Position numbers and translations under genes: made by a program. Under the pieces are notes generated by a model that ran no database searches, had not been told where the DNA came from, and was given only the letters and a program-made list of their open reading frames with translations. From positions 62,001 through 126,000 of the forward strand of contig CDMY01000301.1 of assembly GCA_001179505.1 (NCBI GenBank): a stretch of DNA of 64,000 bases, read 5' to 3'. The DNA comes from Vitrella brassicaformis (taxonomy: Eukaryota; Sar; Vitrellaceae). Shown piece after piece: positions 33,176-45,076 of the stretch; within the stretch, counting starts at the first letter, position 1; every line of letters starts with the position of its first letter.

Positions 33176-35294
33176 TTGACACAGATGAGGTGGCCAGCGA
33201 CGGCAAGTGGAGCATGGACCATGTCAGGGCCTTCACTGCACTTCGTGGGGGGGAAGCCGTATGGCCCCTCGACTGACAGACAGGACGGAGGGAGGGAGGG
33301 AGCTGTACAGCGATGTGTCGCTGTGTAGCGGACGGCACGATGGATACACGCCTTCCTTGTGTTGTATCTATCGTTTGGATCGGCTGGTGTTCAGTTCATG
33401 GGGTTGGTGTGACACTGTGAATAGCTACAACCTCAACCAAGTGAGTGCGTTGATCATTCGATAGCTCATGCACGGACAAATGGAGCATGCGACTGCCCGC
33501 CTATGCATGAGTCGCTGTGGCGGTGGCAGTGGCGTGCTCGCTCATCGGTCCTCTGCACATGGTGCAATAAATCAGTGTATCAACCAGTGACTTGATCAGG
33601 TCATGCCATCCCGGTGCAAAAAGAGTCTGCAGCAATAGCAGCAATTACACCGACGAGCATCCATCCAACTAGAGACATTCATGAAACCCTCGATCCCCCC
33701 TAGGCCTTCGTGCCGTGTCTTTTGCAGAGAGGGACGGGTGCATACCACACAACATACACACGCACAAGCATCGCCCACCCACCCCACAATACACAGACAG
33801 GTTCGCCCTCACCCACACGTGACAGACACGTGCACAAAGCCACCTACACACCCCACCTACACACGCGGCTAGAAACAGACAGACAGACAGACCAACCCAC
33901 ATAGTCGCATATACAATGGATGATATCGATCGAATCCATACAATGCACAGCAGGGGGACACTTCCGCTGTGCATGACCCCACACACACGAAGAAAGTCCT
34001 TTCCCTTTCTTGTCGAATGCACACAAGCAAGAGGGCCCAAAATGTGTCTCTCTGCTTGCACGTGTTCATGGTGCGTGAGTGCGTTTACCAGGCAGGCAGG
34101 CAGGCAGGCATTCACTCAGGTCATGCATGAGTCAGCCAAGGGCGGGCATACCACGTGTGTGCACCTGGGGTGCTTTCGCCCTATGGGTCGGTGGTAGGAA
34201 GCAACCAAGCAACCAAGCAAGCAGGGAGACAACAGGAACAGACACAGACGAGGCATTCAATCAAGCCAACCAGGCCATCCATCCATCAAGTAAATTGGGA
34301 GTGTCTCTTGTTTGCGAGACCTCCTACACACACCACACACACACAAACGGGCAAACGCACAAATTCCACACGAACAGACCGACAGACCGACCGACCGACC
34401 GACCGACAGACACATCCATCCATGGTATCAACCACTGCGATCCGTCCATCCCATTCGTCCATCCATCCATTGATTCGGCAGCCATGAAGGGCTCAACTAA
34501 ATCAACGGCTCCAAAAAACACTCTGATAGGCACTTTCTGACACAATGAACAGACAAGACACCCAGACAGACAGACAGACAGACACCCAGATAGACAGACA
34601 GGCAGACAGGACAAACGGCAGAAAAACCACAAACCGACCCTTACAAGAGATCACGCAGCAAATTCGGGCAGCCTGTGGCTGTCCTTTCCGCCATCACAGC
34701 ACCAATCACAGCGCATGACATCACATCGCCCTTGCCGCCACTTGATGTGCCTTGTGTGTAGCACATGAGTGGGGGAGGGTGGGACAAAGCAGAGTGCACC
34801 AAGTCACCAAGTGTGTAAGGGGCAATCAACCATGTATGTGCCAATCTGTCTACCAGCCTTGCAAAATGGTTGATAAAACCGTAAGTAAAAAATTGTAAAT
34901 GGCCAGCCAGCCAGCCAGCCAGCCAGCTTTTCCCCCGTTGGAACGGAACATGCACCCACCCCTCCCCACCCACCCACCCACCCCCGCCCGGCTACAGGTA
35001 CACAGCCCGTAAGGTACGCACTCGCTCGTCTTGATAAACGTACACCCGCACAGCCCTCGTCGCACCTTGCACCGTGCACACCAGCACCAATACTCATCGC
35101 GGCATCAGCGAAAAATGTGGTCGTTCACTCATTCTCGTCTGCCGACACAGACGGACAAGGGGAGGGATAGCAAAAACACCAAGTGCTCATAAGCACTCAC
35201 TCATTCGTGGGGAGGGACTGCCGCCGGGGTGTACGTAGGCACATGAACATGCACATTGGAAAAAGACGAGTGAGTCATGATGTTTGCAGGGGGG
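33176..35294. other. gene-free spacer before assembly gap
   Basis: About 2.1 kb with GGCA (34092-34110), GACC (34378-34408), CAGA (34563-34583), AGCC (34902-34926) and CACC runs. No supported gene or RNA. Short ORFs here are repeat-derived. Confidence 0.6.
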
Positions 35295-35594
35295 NNNNNN
35301 NNNNNNNNNNNNNNNNNNNNNNNNNNNNNNNNNNNNNNNNNNNNNNNNNNNNNNNNNNNNNNNNNNNNNNNNNNNNNNNNNNNNNNNNNNNNNNNNNNNN
35401 NNNNNNNNNNNNNNNNNNNNNNNNNNNNNNNNNNNNNNNNNNNNNNNNNNNNNNNNNNNNNNNNNNNNNNNNNNNNNNNNNNNNNNNNNNNNNNNNNNNN
35501 NNNNNNNNNNNNNNNNNNNNNNNNNNNNNNNNNNNNNNNNNNNNNNNNNNNNNNNNNNNNNNNNNNNNNNNNNNNNNNNNNNNNNNNNNNNNNN
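35295..35594. other. assembly gap (300 N)
   Basis: Exactly 300 N flanked by G-rich sequence on both sides, probably an unsequenced low-complexity tract. The length equals that of the other gap. Confidence 0.99.
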
Positions 35595-35830
35595 GGGGGG
35601 GGGAGGACGGGGACGGACGGGCAGAGCGAGTGAGTAGGCAGCCATGTTACATGCACACGCCCATACCTCCCTCCCTCTCCCGTCCCTCCCTGTGTGTGTG
35701 TGTGTCAGTAGAAGTTATTCAGTGACTCGAGCATATAGTGGACGGCCGAACAGTCACCCGTATATCCTGTTTGAACGACAGGCAGCAGACCGAAAAGGGT
35801 GTGTGCGTTGTCCTGTTCCCCATGTCAGTG

Positions 35831-38800
35831 TCAGTGTGTGCGAACCGTCGTACCGTTGTGCGATATGATGTTGTCAGGCCGTATGAGCACGAACGCCCCC
35901 GGGTGTTTGGGCATCGAGATACCGAGCTTGTAGTTGCGCTTGAATTCGCCCTTCAGATCCCACCTAAACACACACAAACCAGACCCGCATTTCCGCCAAC
36001 CACGTCTGGTTTTTCCAACCACGTCTGGTTTTTCCCTCGCTCACTGACCCCATCTCGAGGTCCATAGTCGAGAAGGCGCTGCCCATGGTGTGTTCGAATT
36101 TCATCCTGACCTGCAATGTCCCCTCACATACTGTCTGCCATGTCCTTCACCCACCATCACAGGCCACTGACCTGCTTGAACACCTCCGACAGCGCCGTGC
36201 CCTCCAGCTGCGGCATGAGGGAGGGGTGTTGAGGGCACAGCAGCAGCACCGACCGGACTCCCCCTGACGGCGATGTGGCCGAGACGGTGCCCAGCCGCTG
36301 CATCACGTTGGTCGCCGTCTTGATCAGATACAGCATCGTCTTGCTCACTATCACGGAAGGAAGATACACGGCAATCAAGACCATGTATATGTGGCTTTCG
36401 TGTAGGGTTGAGAGCCGTACTGATGTTGTCGGGTGTGCCGGGTGCCACAGGGTCTTCGCAGGGGTCCCACGGCAGGAGGCAGCCGGTGGATGGGTCGCAG
36501 CACACGGAGCAAGTGCCGAGCATGCCCGCCGATGCGCTGTCGGGCGGTAGGGGGACGCACGCGGCCAGTATGAGTGTGTATGAGGTGCGCAGGATGATCT
36601 GGTGCAGCCGCGTCGACTTGAGGTTGTTGTTCTCATCAACCTGATCAAGGAAGGACACGTGTCTGTGTGTGTTGGCTGGGATTCTCGGCTCTTGCGCGTC
36701 CTTCCTGACCACTCCGATGATGGCATCAGGTGCCCGTTTGCCAGGCGGTATGGCGCACGAGAGCACATTGGACTGGCCGATGAAACTCCGACCCACCAAC
36801 ATGCTGACCAATGCAGGCGAAAAACACAAGGACATGCAGCCGAGGATGACACGTGTATGTGTGCCTGTCTGTCTGTACATACTTGTCCTGCTGATATCTG
36901 AGTTCGGTGTTGGCCATGGCTTTGGAGAGCGCTCGAGTGACGCAGGGTGGCTTGAACAGGTGCGGCAGGATGGCCTTGAGGACCCACGTGTTCCAGGTGT
37001 TCGGCTTGGCCTCCACCAGCTCCTTGAAACCCATCGACGTATAGCGTACCATCAGCTCTACACACACATTATGATGAAATCCCCCCCATGTGCATGTGTG
37101 TCGTTGTGTCTTTGCCCTCACCTCCGAGCGGCCTTCTCTCTTGGTCGTATGTCTCGAGCAGCGATGTGTAGGCCCCCTTGAGGACGTATGACAGCTTCCA
37201 CGCGAGGTTCATGGCGTCCTGCATGCCCACATTGAGACCCTGGTAAAAGAACACACTGTACACACTGAGAACACTTGGGTGGCCGTTATGTGTACAGTGT
37301 ACACAGCCCCCAAGTCTGAGCTCGCTTCAACCACTGCACCTGGTAGCCGAGGGGCGGCCCGCAGTGGGCGGCATCACCTGCACAGCCACAGAGAAGGGTT
37401 GGTGTCTCAAGGCGTGTCGGGAGTGGTCCTGTCGTCTGCTGTTGTGCTTACCGACGATGAAAGCGTTGCCGCACGAGTACGCGGCAGCACATCTGGAGTG
37501 GAGTGGGTAGACGTCCCGCCAGTGCACCTCGAGCAACTCAGCACCTGGCACCACCTGCACGCACGCCACGCCACGGCACAAACCAAGGACACACAAACCA
37601 CATGATGCACCGTACCCGATGAGAATCGATCCATCCCTACCTGTGTGATCATGGCCTCCATCTCTTTGACAACGGGTGACAGCGGGTCCCAGTCGTTGCT
37701 GAGCATCACAGCGGGGTCGACGGCCGTCTGCCTGACCATGACCACACGCCACCTGTCGCCCTTGACGTTGAGGCAGCAGATCAGCCCCCCGTTCGCCGAC
37801 AGGAAGTGCCACTTAGACTGGTCGGGAGGATCGCTAGGCACACCCCTGATATATACATACAACACACACATGGACAGACAACAAAACACGCGTCGTGATT
37901 GCAATGATGTGCTCCGCGTGGGCTGGCTGTTTGGCCGGCGGTGGGTTGGGTCACCCACCATTTGATGCGCACATCGCTGTCAATGAATCTGTGTGGGAGA
38001 GAATAGAGATAACATGGAAGATGTAGACCTGTTGTTGCTGGCAGCCATCTGTGTGGCTTACTGGTAGGGCAGGCTGCTTCCCGGGAAGCTAATCCCCAGG
38101 TGCTGCCGCACTTTGCTCGCAGCACCGTCGCAGCCCACAAGAAAGCGCCCCTTGATGGTCACCGGCTCCCCGCTCAATTGCAGCTGAGTGTTGCTGTTGG
38201 CCAGCCCGTTGGCGCGTACATCGATGAGCTCCTCGGTGAGTGTGTACGGCTGCACCGTGACCGACGCCCCCTCGTCAGGCAGGAGGCCCGCGTTCATCTT
38301 GTGGATGTGCAAGGGACGCTTGATCTTGTCGGGACCTAAAAGACACACACAAACAGATGGACACACATATGCGTCCGCGCGTGTGTCTGTGTGTCAGTGT
38401 GTGTGGGTACCGATGATGTCCATGAGGGCCTGCTCGATTTCGTTTTCAGGCACGAGGATTGGGTATTTGAAGTGGCTGTTTTCGCACTTTGCGAAGTCCC
38501 AGTCGATGACACAGGAGCCGTCCACAAACAGCCGCTCGCCCATCACGCGCTTCGTCGACTCACTGCGCAAGATCTCATCCATCACACCCAACTCTGATAG
38601 AGTCACCACACACGGACACACACACACACACACACTGTGTGCGTTGCACTGCCTTCCTCTCGTCTCTGCTGTTGGTGTGCGTACGTTCGAGTATTTCCTG
38701 CGTGCGGGCATGGATGGTCTGCGGTCTGGTGATGGGAATGACGCGGGGGCATCGGTCAATCACCACAAACGACACGCCCCTCTTGGTCAAATCGGCCGCA

Positions 38801-39155
38801 AGCGACAATCCAGTTGGACCTGACAGGAGAAACAACACCCACAACACGCACAAGTCAATCTGTCTGTCCACCGCAGCAGCCAATCTGTCTGTCTCCCTTC
38901 CGGCCGGATCAGATCCCCCGCTCACCCACCTGCTCCAATGATGATGACGTCCACGAAAGGTGGGATGTCCTCCACTGCATAGTAAGCCAAAGTGCGATAC
39001 TTGTCGATGGCGAGGCGGCCGTATGGCGAGGGCAGGCTGCTGGCTGTGCTCTGCTGTGTGATGCTGATGGACTTGTCCCCGATGGTGGAGGTGGACGCGT
39101 GCGGGTCCAGCAGGTGCGGATCTCGGCTCACTCGGGTGGTCATTACTGTGCTCAT
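35831..39155 (-). CDS. FAD-dependent aromatic-ring-type monooxygenase
   Basis: Many short exons read leftwards from [12 protein letters not shown] (ATG 39153-39155). The FAD-binding beta-alpha-beta motif [20 protein letters not shown] is split by an intron after GAGG. It is followed by [14 protein letters not shown], a middle domain with [18 protein letters not shown] (the DG motif of this class), and the second FAD motif [20 protein letters not shown] continuing DAMNLAWKL. The last exon contains the family-like C-terminal LIRPDNI and ends at TGA 35831-35833. These features are those of the PHBH/pentachlorophenol-monooxygenase group, which hydroxylates aromatic substrates with NAD(P)H and O2. 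The substrate is unknown. The region between 36100 and 36900 (ending [18 protein letters not shown]) is an insertion rich in Cys and Pro not typical of the family. It is divergent from EF-P. Confidence 0.85.
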
Positions 39156-39190
39156 CGCGTTCACAAAACCGCCTCTCCTTTGCAAATCTA

Positions 39191-39198
39191 AGCTCGCA
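39191..39198 (+). promoter_or_regulatory. AGCTCGCA octamer
   Basis: Lies in the 80-bp spacer between the FAD monooxygenase and EF-P genes, 45 bp before the EF-P ATG used here, same orientation, within AAATCTAAGCTCGCAGATG. Confidence 0.55.
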
Positions 39199-39235
39199 GA
39201 TGTCGATCGGCGAAAAATCGGCAAAAGGCGCTGAA

Positions 39236-40298
39236 ATGACGTGCAAATGCACCATGATAGTCCTTGTGGTCGTCTTTGCAACGATCTTCAAAGAGATCCA
39301 TGCCTTCATGCTCCACAGTGGAGCACAGAGCGGCTTGCTTCAACGTAAGACACAGGCAGACAGCACAAGAGATGCAAAAGGGCTGCAACCACCCTGTCGG
39401 TGTGTTTGTGTATGCCACTCCAGGCCCTCTTGCGTCTCTGCGTCGCTCGCGAGGCCGGCCGGACAGTGCTGGTCTGTTCATGGTGATCAGCACGGCTGAC
39501 TTCAAGCCGGGTGTGACTATTGAGCTCGACGGCTCACCGATGAAGGTGGTGGAATTCAACATACAAAAGATGGGACGGGGCGGGTCGTTCGTGAGGACCA
39601 AACTCAGGAACATGCTCACGGGGACAACCATTGACCACTCATTCAGGTCAGAGAGCAGCACACAGGGAAGGAAACAGGGAGGAGGGCAATCGCATGAGTC
39701 TCTGTGTCCGTGTGTTTGTGTCTGTGTGTGTGCAGGGGCGGCGAGAAGGTGGAGGAGGCGATGATAGAGAAGGTGCCGTTGTTGTACAGCTATGACACGC
39801 CCGACGGCCTGGTGTTCCAGAACACCGAAACATGGGAGGACTGCACCGTGTCGCGGAAGCAGCTCACTGACGCCATTCCATACCTCAAAGACGGCATGGA
39901 AGTCACTGTAAGTCAGCCGAAACAGCCACTATGACAGCAGCGAGCCTCACTGTGGCGTGTGTGTGTGCGTCGTTTATCGATGATGCAGGTGATGATGTGG
40001 AAGGATCAGGTGGTGGATGTGGCATTGCCGGCAACGGTCTCTTTTGAAGTGACAGAGACGGGAATCGCTGCAGACAGGGCGGCAGCAAGTAGGCATAGCG
40101 TGATGTCACGGCCAGCGTGTGAAGGCGCGCGCCTCTCACTGTCTGGGTATCTATCTCTGTGCTTATAAATATTATATATCAGGTCGGAAGCCGGCGACAC
40201 TGGAGACGGGATTGACGGTGAATGTGCCGGCGTATGTGAATACGGGTGATGTGGTGGAGGTCAACACACAGACCGGCGAGTTCGTCAAGAGGGTCTAG
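39236..40298 (+). CDS. efp: plastid-targeted elongation factor P
   Basis: EF-P helps bacterial-type ribosomes through proline stretches. Five phase-consistent exons (39236-39344, 39424-39646, 39736-39907, 39989-40088, 40183-40298) encode 239 residues. The N-terminus has a hydrophobic signal-like core ([18 protein letters not shown]), then a basic, Ser/Arg-rich stretch ([14 protein letters not shown]), which looks like the bipartite presequence of complex plastids. The mature part starts [18 protein letters not shown]. It shows all three EF-P domains: KOW-like N domain with [16 protein letters not shown], an OB domain ([20 protein letters not shown]), and the C-terminal [19 protein letters not shown] followed by [13 protein letters not shown]. 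In the tip loop (QKMGRGGSF) an Arg stands where most bacteria have the modified Lys. An in-frame ATG at 39200 would lengthen the N-terminus by 12 residues. Confidence 0.92.
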
Positions 40299-41124
40299 AT
40301 GGTTGATGCATGCATCGGTCAATGAGTGGGCTGTCTGTGCGACAGAGATGCAAAGCCATGCTTGTCGCACCGCGTGTGGGTGGTTGAGATGGGGGTACAT
40401 GGCATGGATGCGACCTGACTCGATGGATTCACCAATGGTGAATGAATGCCGTCCTTGTCCCTCGTCGTTCCTTGAGTCCCAATGGTCACTGTTTTGCCAT
40501 CCAGCATGCTAGCTGGCTGGTGGTTTTCGTCTATGCTTTTGCCAACTGTCTCTTTCCCCTCACACTCATCCCACCCACACACGTACACACACATTGGCCC
40601 ATCTCTGGCAAGACCCGCATAAGCAAGAAAGGATACACACAATACACACAAGGCACTCACCCACTGCATCACATGGCCACTCCTCTGTCATTCCTCATTG
40701 CCCCACTCTGTGTGCATACCTAACCTAGGAGCTCACTGACTGACAGACTGTCCTAGTAGCTGCACATGACACATCACCTCAACTCCTCCCCCTACTCGAT
40801 GTGTGTGATTCCACACACATGGCTGGCTGGCAGGCAGGCAGGAAGGCAGCAAGGAACCAAGGAAAGGACAGCATACGCAGGCAGGCCAGGTAAGGCCAGG
40901 CAACGCAAGGAGGTCTCGTCTGGAAAATATGACGACTGAGCGCGCAGCGTCGTCATCCGGACCTTGCAGCGCTCTGTCGACCGACGGACGGGCGGCCTTA
41001 CTTGCTCGGTGACTTGACAACACACACAGACGTCGGACTGACTGACTGACACAAAAACGAGCCAAGAACTACAATTCGACTAGCGACACAACGCACGAAA
41101 CAGGAAAGCAAGAAAGATGGATGG

Positions 41125-41147
41125 GAGGGAGGGAGGGAGGGAGGGAA
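41125..41147. repeat. GGGA microsatellite
   Basis: Tandem GGGA units in the spacer after EF-P. Confidence 0.85.
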
Positions 41148-41735
41148 ACATGCAACGGGTCCATGATGTCAGGGTCCCAGTGTCTCTCTCGGGCAAGCTC
41201 CCAGACCACGTATATACCACCGCCCACAGTGAGCTGTACACGCCCTCTAGATGGCTCCTACTAAGGCTATACACCCGCACCCACCGATCCATCCCTCCAC
41301 GCACAGACCGACCCGCGCGCTCCTGCTAATTTGAGTGGAAAACAACCACCCCAGGGCGCAGCTGTGAGTGCGTCCGCACGTGGATGCATGGAAGTGGCTC
41401 AGACACCAGACGTCAGACACCCAGCCGGAACATACAGTATCAGCAGAGAGACAGCAGAGAGAGAGGATGAGAAAACAAAACAGTAGCAGCAGAGTGGGCG
41501 AGACAGGGAGAGAGGGGGGAGGGGGGAGGGAGGGGGGAAAGAGTGAGGGTGCGTGTGAGCATGTCTCTCGTCTTCGCGGCTCCCTTTCGTTTTAGGAACT
41601 CCGCTCGAAGGACAATAAGAGACACACACACGCGACAGCTAGCGGAGACACAGGCAGACAGAGAAACGAGCCGAGAGAGTGTGTACGGTATGCCTCCGGC
41701 ATCTGTGTCGTCAAGACAGCGTGGCGGAGACCAGG

Positions 41736-41745
41736 TATAAAAAGG
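41736..41745 (+). promoter_or_regulatory. TATA-like box without a recognised gene
   Basis: TATAAAAAGG, a canonical TATA match, in an otherwise gene-free spacer. No similar box was seen close to the annotated gene starts, so it may be chance or may mark an unannotated transcript. Confidence 0.25.
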
Positions 41746-42130
41746 AGCGATTCGGTACTCTCACAACACACGGGTGGACGTATAGTATAGACGTATCCGG
41801 TGCGTGCGTGTGGGCATGTGAAAAAGAACGATCACTGCACTGGCTGCCATGGACGGATACACACACAGCCAAATTATATAGAAAGAAGACAAGACGTGTG
41901 TTTGGTGTGGTGACTGATGGGATGGATGTGATGTTGTGGTTGCGACTGACAGACAGACAGACAGACACGCACTCCCCCACACGTACGATAAAGTGACAGA
42001 CAGACAGACAGACAGACAGCCAGGCGGACAGACAGGCGGAGAGAGGGGGCTCCCGACACTCACACGGCACACACGGATGCGTAGCAATGATTGCAATGCA
42101 GTACGATCGATACGGATATGGATATGCTAT

Positions 42131-42240
42131 ACATGTATGTATGTATATATGATCCTAATACCGATATGTATGTATACACATGTACGTATGTACGTATGTA
42201 GGTATGTATGTATGCAGATGTAGGTATGTATGCAGAGACA
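42131..42240. repeat. ATGT microsatellite
   Basis: Degenerate (ATGT)n and (ACGT)n tract. Confidence 0.85.
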
Positions 42241-42529
42241 TTGGCACGTGACAAAGAAAGAAGTGAAGAAACAATGAGGGGAGAAAGGGATGTGCGAGGG
42301 AGTGCGGGAGCGCGTGACGTCAGAATAGAACAACCGACGACAGAGACTGACTAGGGTACACATCACACAAGGAGGGAGGCCAACAAGCTAACAACAATCC
42401 GAACTACTCCTCTCTCTTAGGTGCATTGTCACGTCTCTCAGTGCAGCACAGCAGCCATCCATGCCCCCATCCATCGACCGACATCACCCATACAGCCAGG
42501 CGAGGCATTCAAACGCCCCATGCCATCTG

Positions 42530-44248
42530 CTACTCCTCGTATGCGCGTGGCTGCGCTCGAATCAGGTCTGCAGAAGCAAGAAGGTAGATATGGCCATTCT
42601 GTTCCGTCAGAGCTGCTGGGCGTTGCGTTTGCGTACCGTCTTCGCTGACGGCATACATGCCGACGAACGTGAGTGGCGGGGAGGAGGGGATCCTGTTGGC
42701 GGCGATGCTCCCACATGCATCGATGAGCCAGCAGGCCACCGGCTGGAGGGGCGGGACGGAGGAGGACGCCCCGGACGCCCCACTCAGCTGCCTCTCGGGC
42801 ACTGTGCTCGCCTCCTCCTGCTCTTGCTCGGTCTCATGCTCTTGTTCGTTCTCATTCTCGCCCTCGGTCGACTCCCTCTCGAGTATGGCGCTGCCTTTGC
42901 CCTCCTCCTCCACCACGTTCACCCGGCCGTGAGTCTTGGGCGTCACGGGCTGCGTCTGCGACGTGGCGAACGACGTCACCGACTCACTCGCCGCCCCCGG
43001 GGTGGCGCACCGTGACTGAATCGGTGTGGGGTAGGGGTGGGTGGCCGGGATGGCAGGGAGGACGGGCGTGAGTGTGAGAGCGGGTGTCTCAGTTGGTGAG
43101 TACGGCACAACCGATATGGGCGGGGGAGGAGGGGGGCTGGTGGGTGCGGGGGGGAAGAAGGAGGGCGGGGGAGTGTACGTGGAGGGGACCTCTTCGAACT
43201 GGTCGTCGTTAGAGTTGTTGCGGAGGAAGGACGTGGGGGACGTCACCAGCCTGATACACACACCACACAGGCAAGGTAGAGAGAAAGGCGTACAGGTCAG
43301 CACGCAGTTAGTGTGGTTGTGTGAGAGTGCGCACCTTCTTTGTCTCAGCTCGCTGACGTCGTGAGCGAAACGGCAGTGGTCCCTGACACCAAACAAATAG
43401 CGCCAAGACACTCAGCGAGCGAATATCACCGCATGCATATGTAAGTTGCCTCCCTCCTCAATCAGTCACCCACCCATCCACTCACCTCGCTGGGCAGTTG
43501 CCCTTCTTCCAGTGCATGCACAGCGACGTCTTGTAGCAGCCCACCGGGCTCCTCAGGTCACGCTCACCGTGCGCAAAGGGGCACAGCTCCGCCCCCTTGG
43601 TGCACCGACGATTCTTCCAGTCAGGACATATCTTCGTCTGCAAACGTCACGACACATGACACACAACAAGACATCCATACACACGATGATGGCGAAGACA
43701 GCAGTGCCATCTGATTCGTGTGGTCGGCGCACCTTGAGAAGGTTCGGCGGCACGCAGAGTTCTGCCATGGAGTGAGCGTACGTACACTCGCTGCCCTTGG
43801 AGCAGCCCCGGCCGCCATGGGCAACATGATACTTGCACAGACGCGTCTTGTAACACCTGCAGTACACACACAGCAGCGCCGGGCGGCCGTGTTGGCCGTG
43901 CGTACAGCACAGCAGCTGGTGTGGCTTACTGCATGGATGTGACGCCTGGCAGGGTGGACCGGGAAAAATACTGTCGGCTCCCTTCACACGGCGACTGGGA
44001 CGCGCAGCCAGGCGGGAGCACCGCGCTTGTGCTCCGTACCAGGGGAGGGCCGTGGCTGCAGAGAGGAGCACGTCAGTTTGACAACCCAGTGCAGAAGGGG
44101 AGAAGGTGAACTAATTTGGGGCACGGGAGTCCCCCTCGGACAGACACAGACACCTCCGACGGGCTGACTCGGTTACAATCGCTGGGAGAGTTAGAAGCTG
44201 TACGCCATCGGTTACACGGAACCGGACGTTTAAGTCCCAACGGCACAT
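42530..44248 (-). CDS. triple CCCH zinc-finger protein
   Basis: Six phase-consistent exons (44154-44248, 43930-44055, 43733-43856, 43486-43637, 43335-43382, 42530-43250) encode 421 residues. Three CCCH fingers follow one another: CKYHVAHGGRGCSKGSEC with TYAH (C-x10-C-x5-C-x3-H), CPDWKNRRCTKGAELCPFAH (C-x7-C-x6-C-x3-H) and CMHWKKGNCPARDHCRFAH (C-x7-C-x5-C-x3-H). Each is preceded by a YKT/KT-type lead-in, the pattern of RNA-binding tandem CCCH proteins. The last exon is a proline-rich (PPPSFFPPAPTSPPPPPP), then Glu/Gln-rich (EGENENEQEHETEQEQEE) disordered tail. Function is probably mRNA binding and turnover control. The start is the least certain part: the chosen ATG abuts an AGCTCGCA octamer, leaving no room for a leader if that octamer marks transcription start. 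Confidence 0.85.
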
Positions 44249-44255
44249 GCGAGCT
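44248..44255 (-). promoter_or_regulatory. AGCTCGCA octamer (minus strand)
   Basis: TGCGAGCT on the forward strand, between the divergent CCCH and two-helix membrane protein genes. It directly abuts the proposed CCCH start codon. Confidence 0.45.
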
Positions 44256-44387
44256 GAGTAGTTTGTGGGAGAGCCATTTCCCTCCTTCTCACACGTAAGC
44301 CATCACACGTACTTCACCACACATTCACAGGGGTCATATTGAATCGAAGTTTGACTCCTCAGAGTCTCCCTTTGCAGAAAATCAGCG

Positions 44388-45076
44388 ATGGCGACCAATC
44401 CGAGCCGAGAAGTGCCCCAGCTGTCGGGCACACTCAACCCCCCGGCAGGCGACAGAATCCACCCCCCTCTAGCCACCTCAGCGTCCACGGCCCCGCCGGG
44501 CTCACCGCAGGCGGCCCACACGCAGTCCAATGAAGTGGCTCTCGACATGGAGCAGGTCAGAGGGGATTCCCATGCGGCAGAGGAGCGCCACGAAGAGAAG
44601 GAGAAGCGTAGCAAGCACAGCAAGCACAGCAAGAGGGACAGCACCAACCCGGGGGGCAGCCGCCAGTCAGCGGAGATCTTTCCGTCGCGTGCGTCTGAGG
44701 ATGGGGCGCGCCGCAGCACCGGTGGTGGTGTGATGGAGCTGCCCGATATGCAGGCCCTGCAGAACCAAATCATGGAGCAGGAGGGAGAACTCATCTGCCT
44801 CAAGGTCAAGGGAAACAGAGAGAGACACCGTATTTGGTCCACATTTGTCTGGCTTCTTCTCCGTGTGTGTCCCCTGTGTGTGTGCAGTGGATGTTGCTGG
44901 TGTCTCTTTTGATTCCTTTTGTGGGCTGCTGCGTGTGTCTGTTCAACCAGAGCGGCAGCCCCGACACGCCCCCCAAGGTCAAGAGGCTCGTCATGCTCAA
45001 CCTGGTCTTCTCCATCCTCAACGCCATAATCCTATTCGCACTCAATGTCGTACTCGCTCTGCTGCTCAGAAATTGA
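44388..45076 (+). CDS. C-terminally anchored two-helix membrane protein
   Basis: Two phase-consistent exons (44388-44804, 44888-45076) encode 201 residues. The N-terminal two thirds are disordered and polar, with a Lys/His/Ser stretch (EKRSKHSKHSKRDS) and a short coiled-coil piece (QALQNQIMEQEGELICLK). Exon 2 encodes two hydrophobic helices, WMLLVSLLIPFVGCCVCLF and LVMLNLVFSILNAIILFALN, joined by a polar Pro/Lys loop (GSPDTPPKVKR), and ends LLLRN. The hairpin at the C-terminus suggests a tail anchored in the ER or another endomembrane. No family was recognised. Confidence 0.7.

Larger units (their letters stand above)
40299..42529. other. gene-free spacer
   Basis: About 2.2 kb between two 3' ends, with GGGA (41125-41147), GACA/CAGA (41949-42020) and ATGT (42131-42240) runs. 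It includes a perfect TATA-like box at 41736-41745 with no recognisable gene downstream. Confidence 0.6.

Noticed and set aside
33176-33276. Longer last exon of the kinase-like protein, to TGA 33276
   Set aside because: Requires another frame than the one in which all nine exons join without conflict.
34361-34600. CRISPR-like spaced repeats
   Set aside because: Short GACC/CAGA microsatellites without unique spacers; a CRISPR array is not expected in a nuclear genome.
44160-44235. Possible tRNA-like segment
   Set aside because: Contains a GGTTACA and a GTTTAAGTCCC-like arm, but no consistent cloverleaf could be paired, and it overlaps the phase-supported first exon of the CCCH gene.
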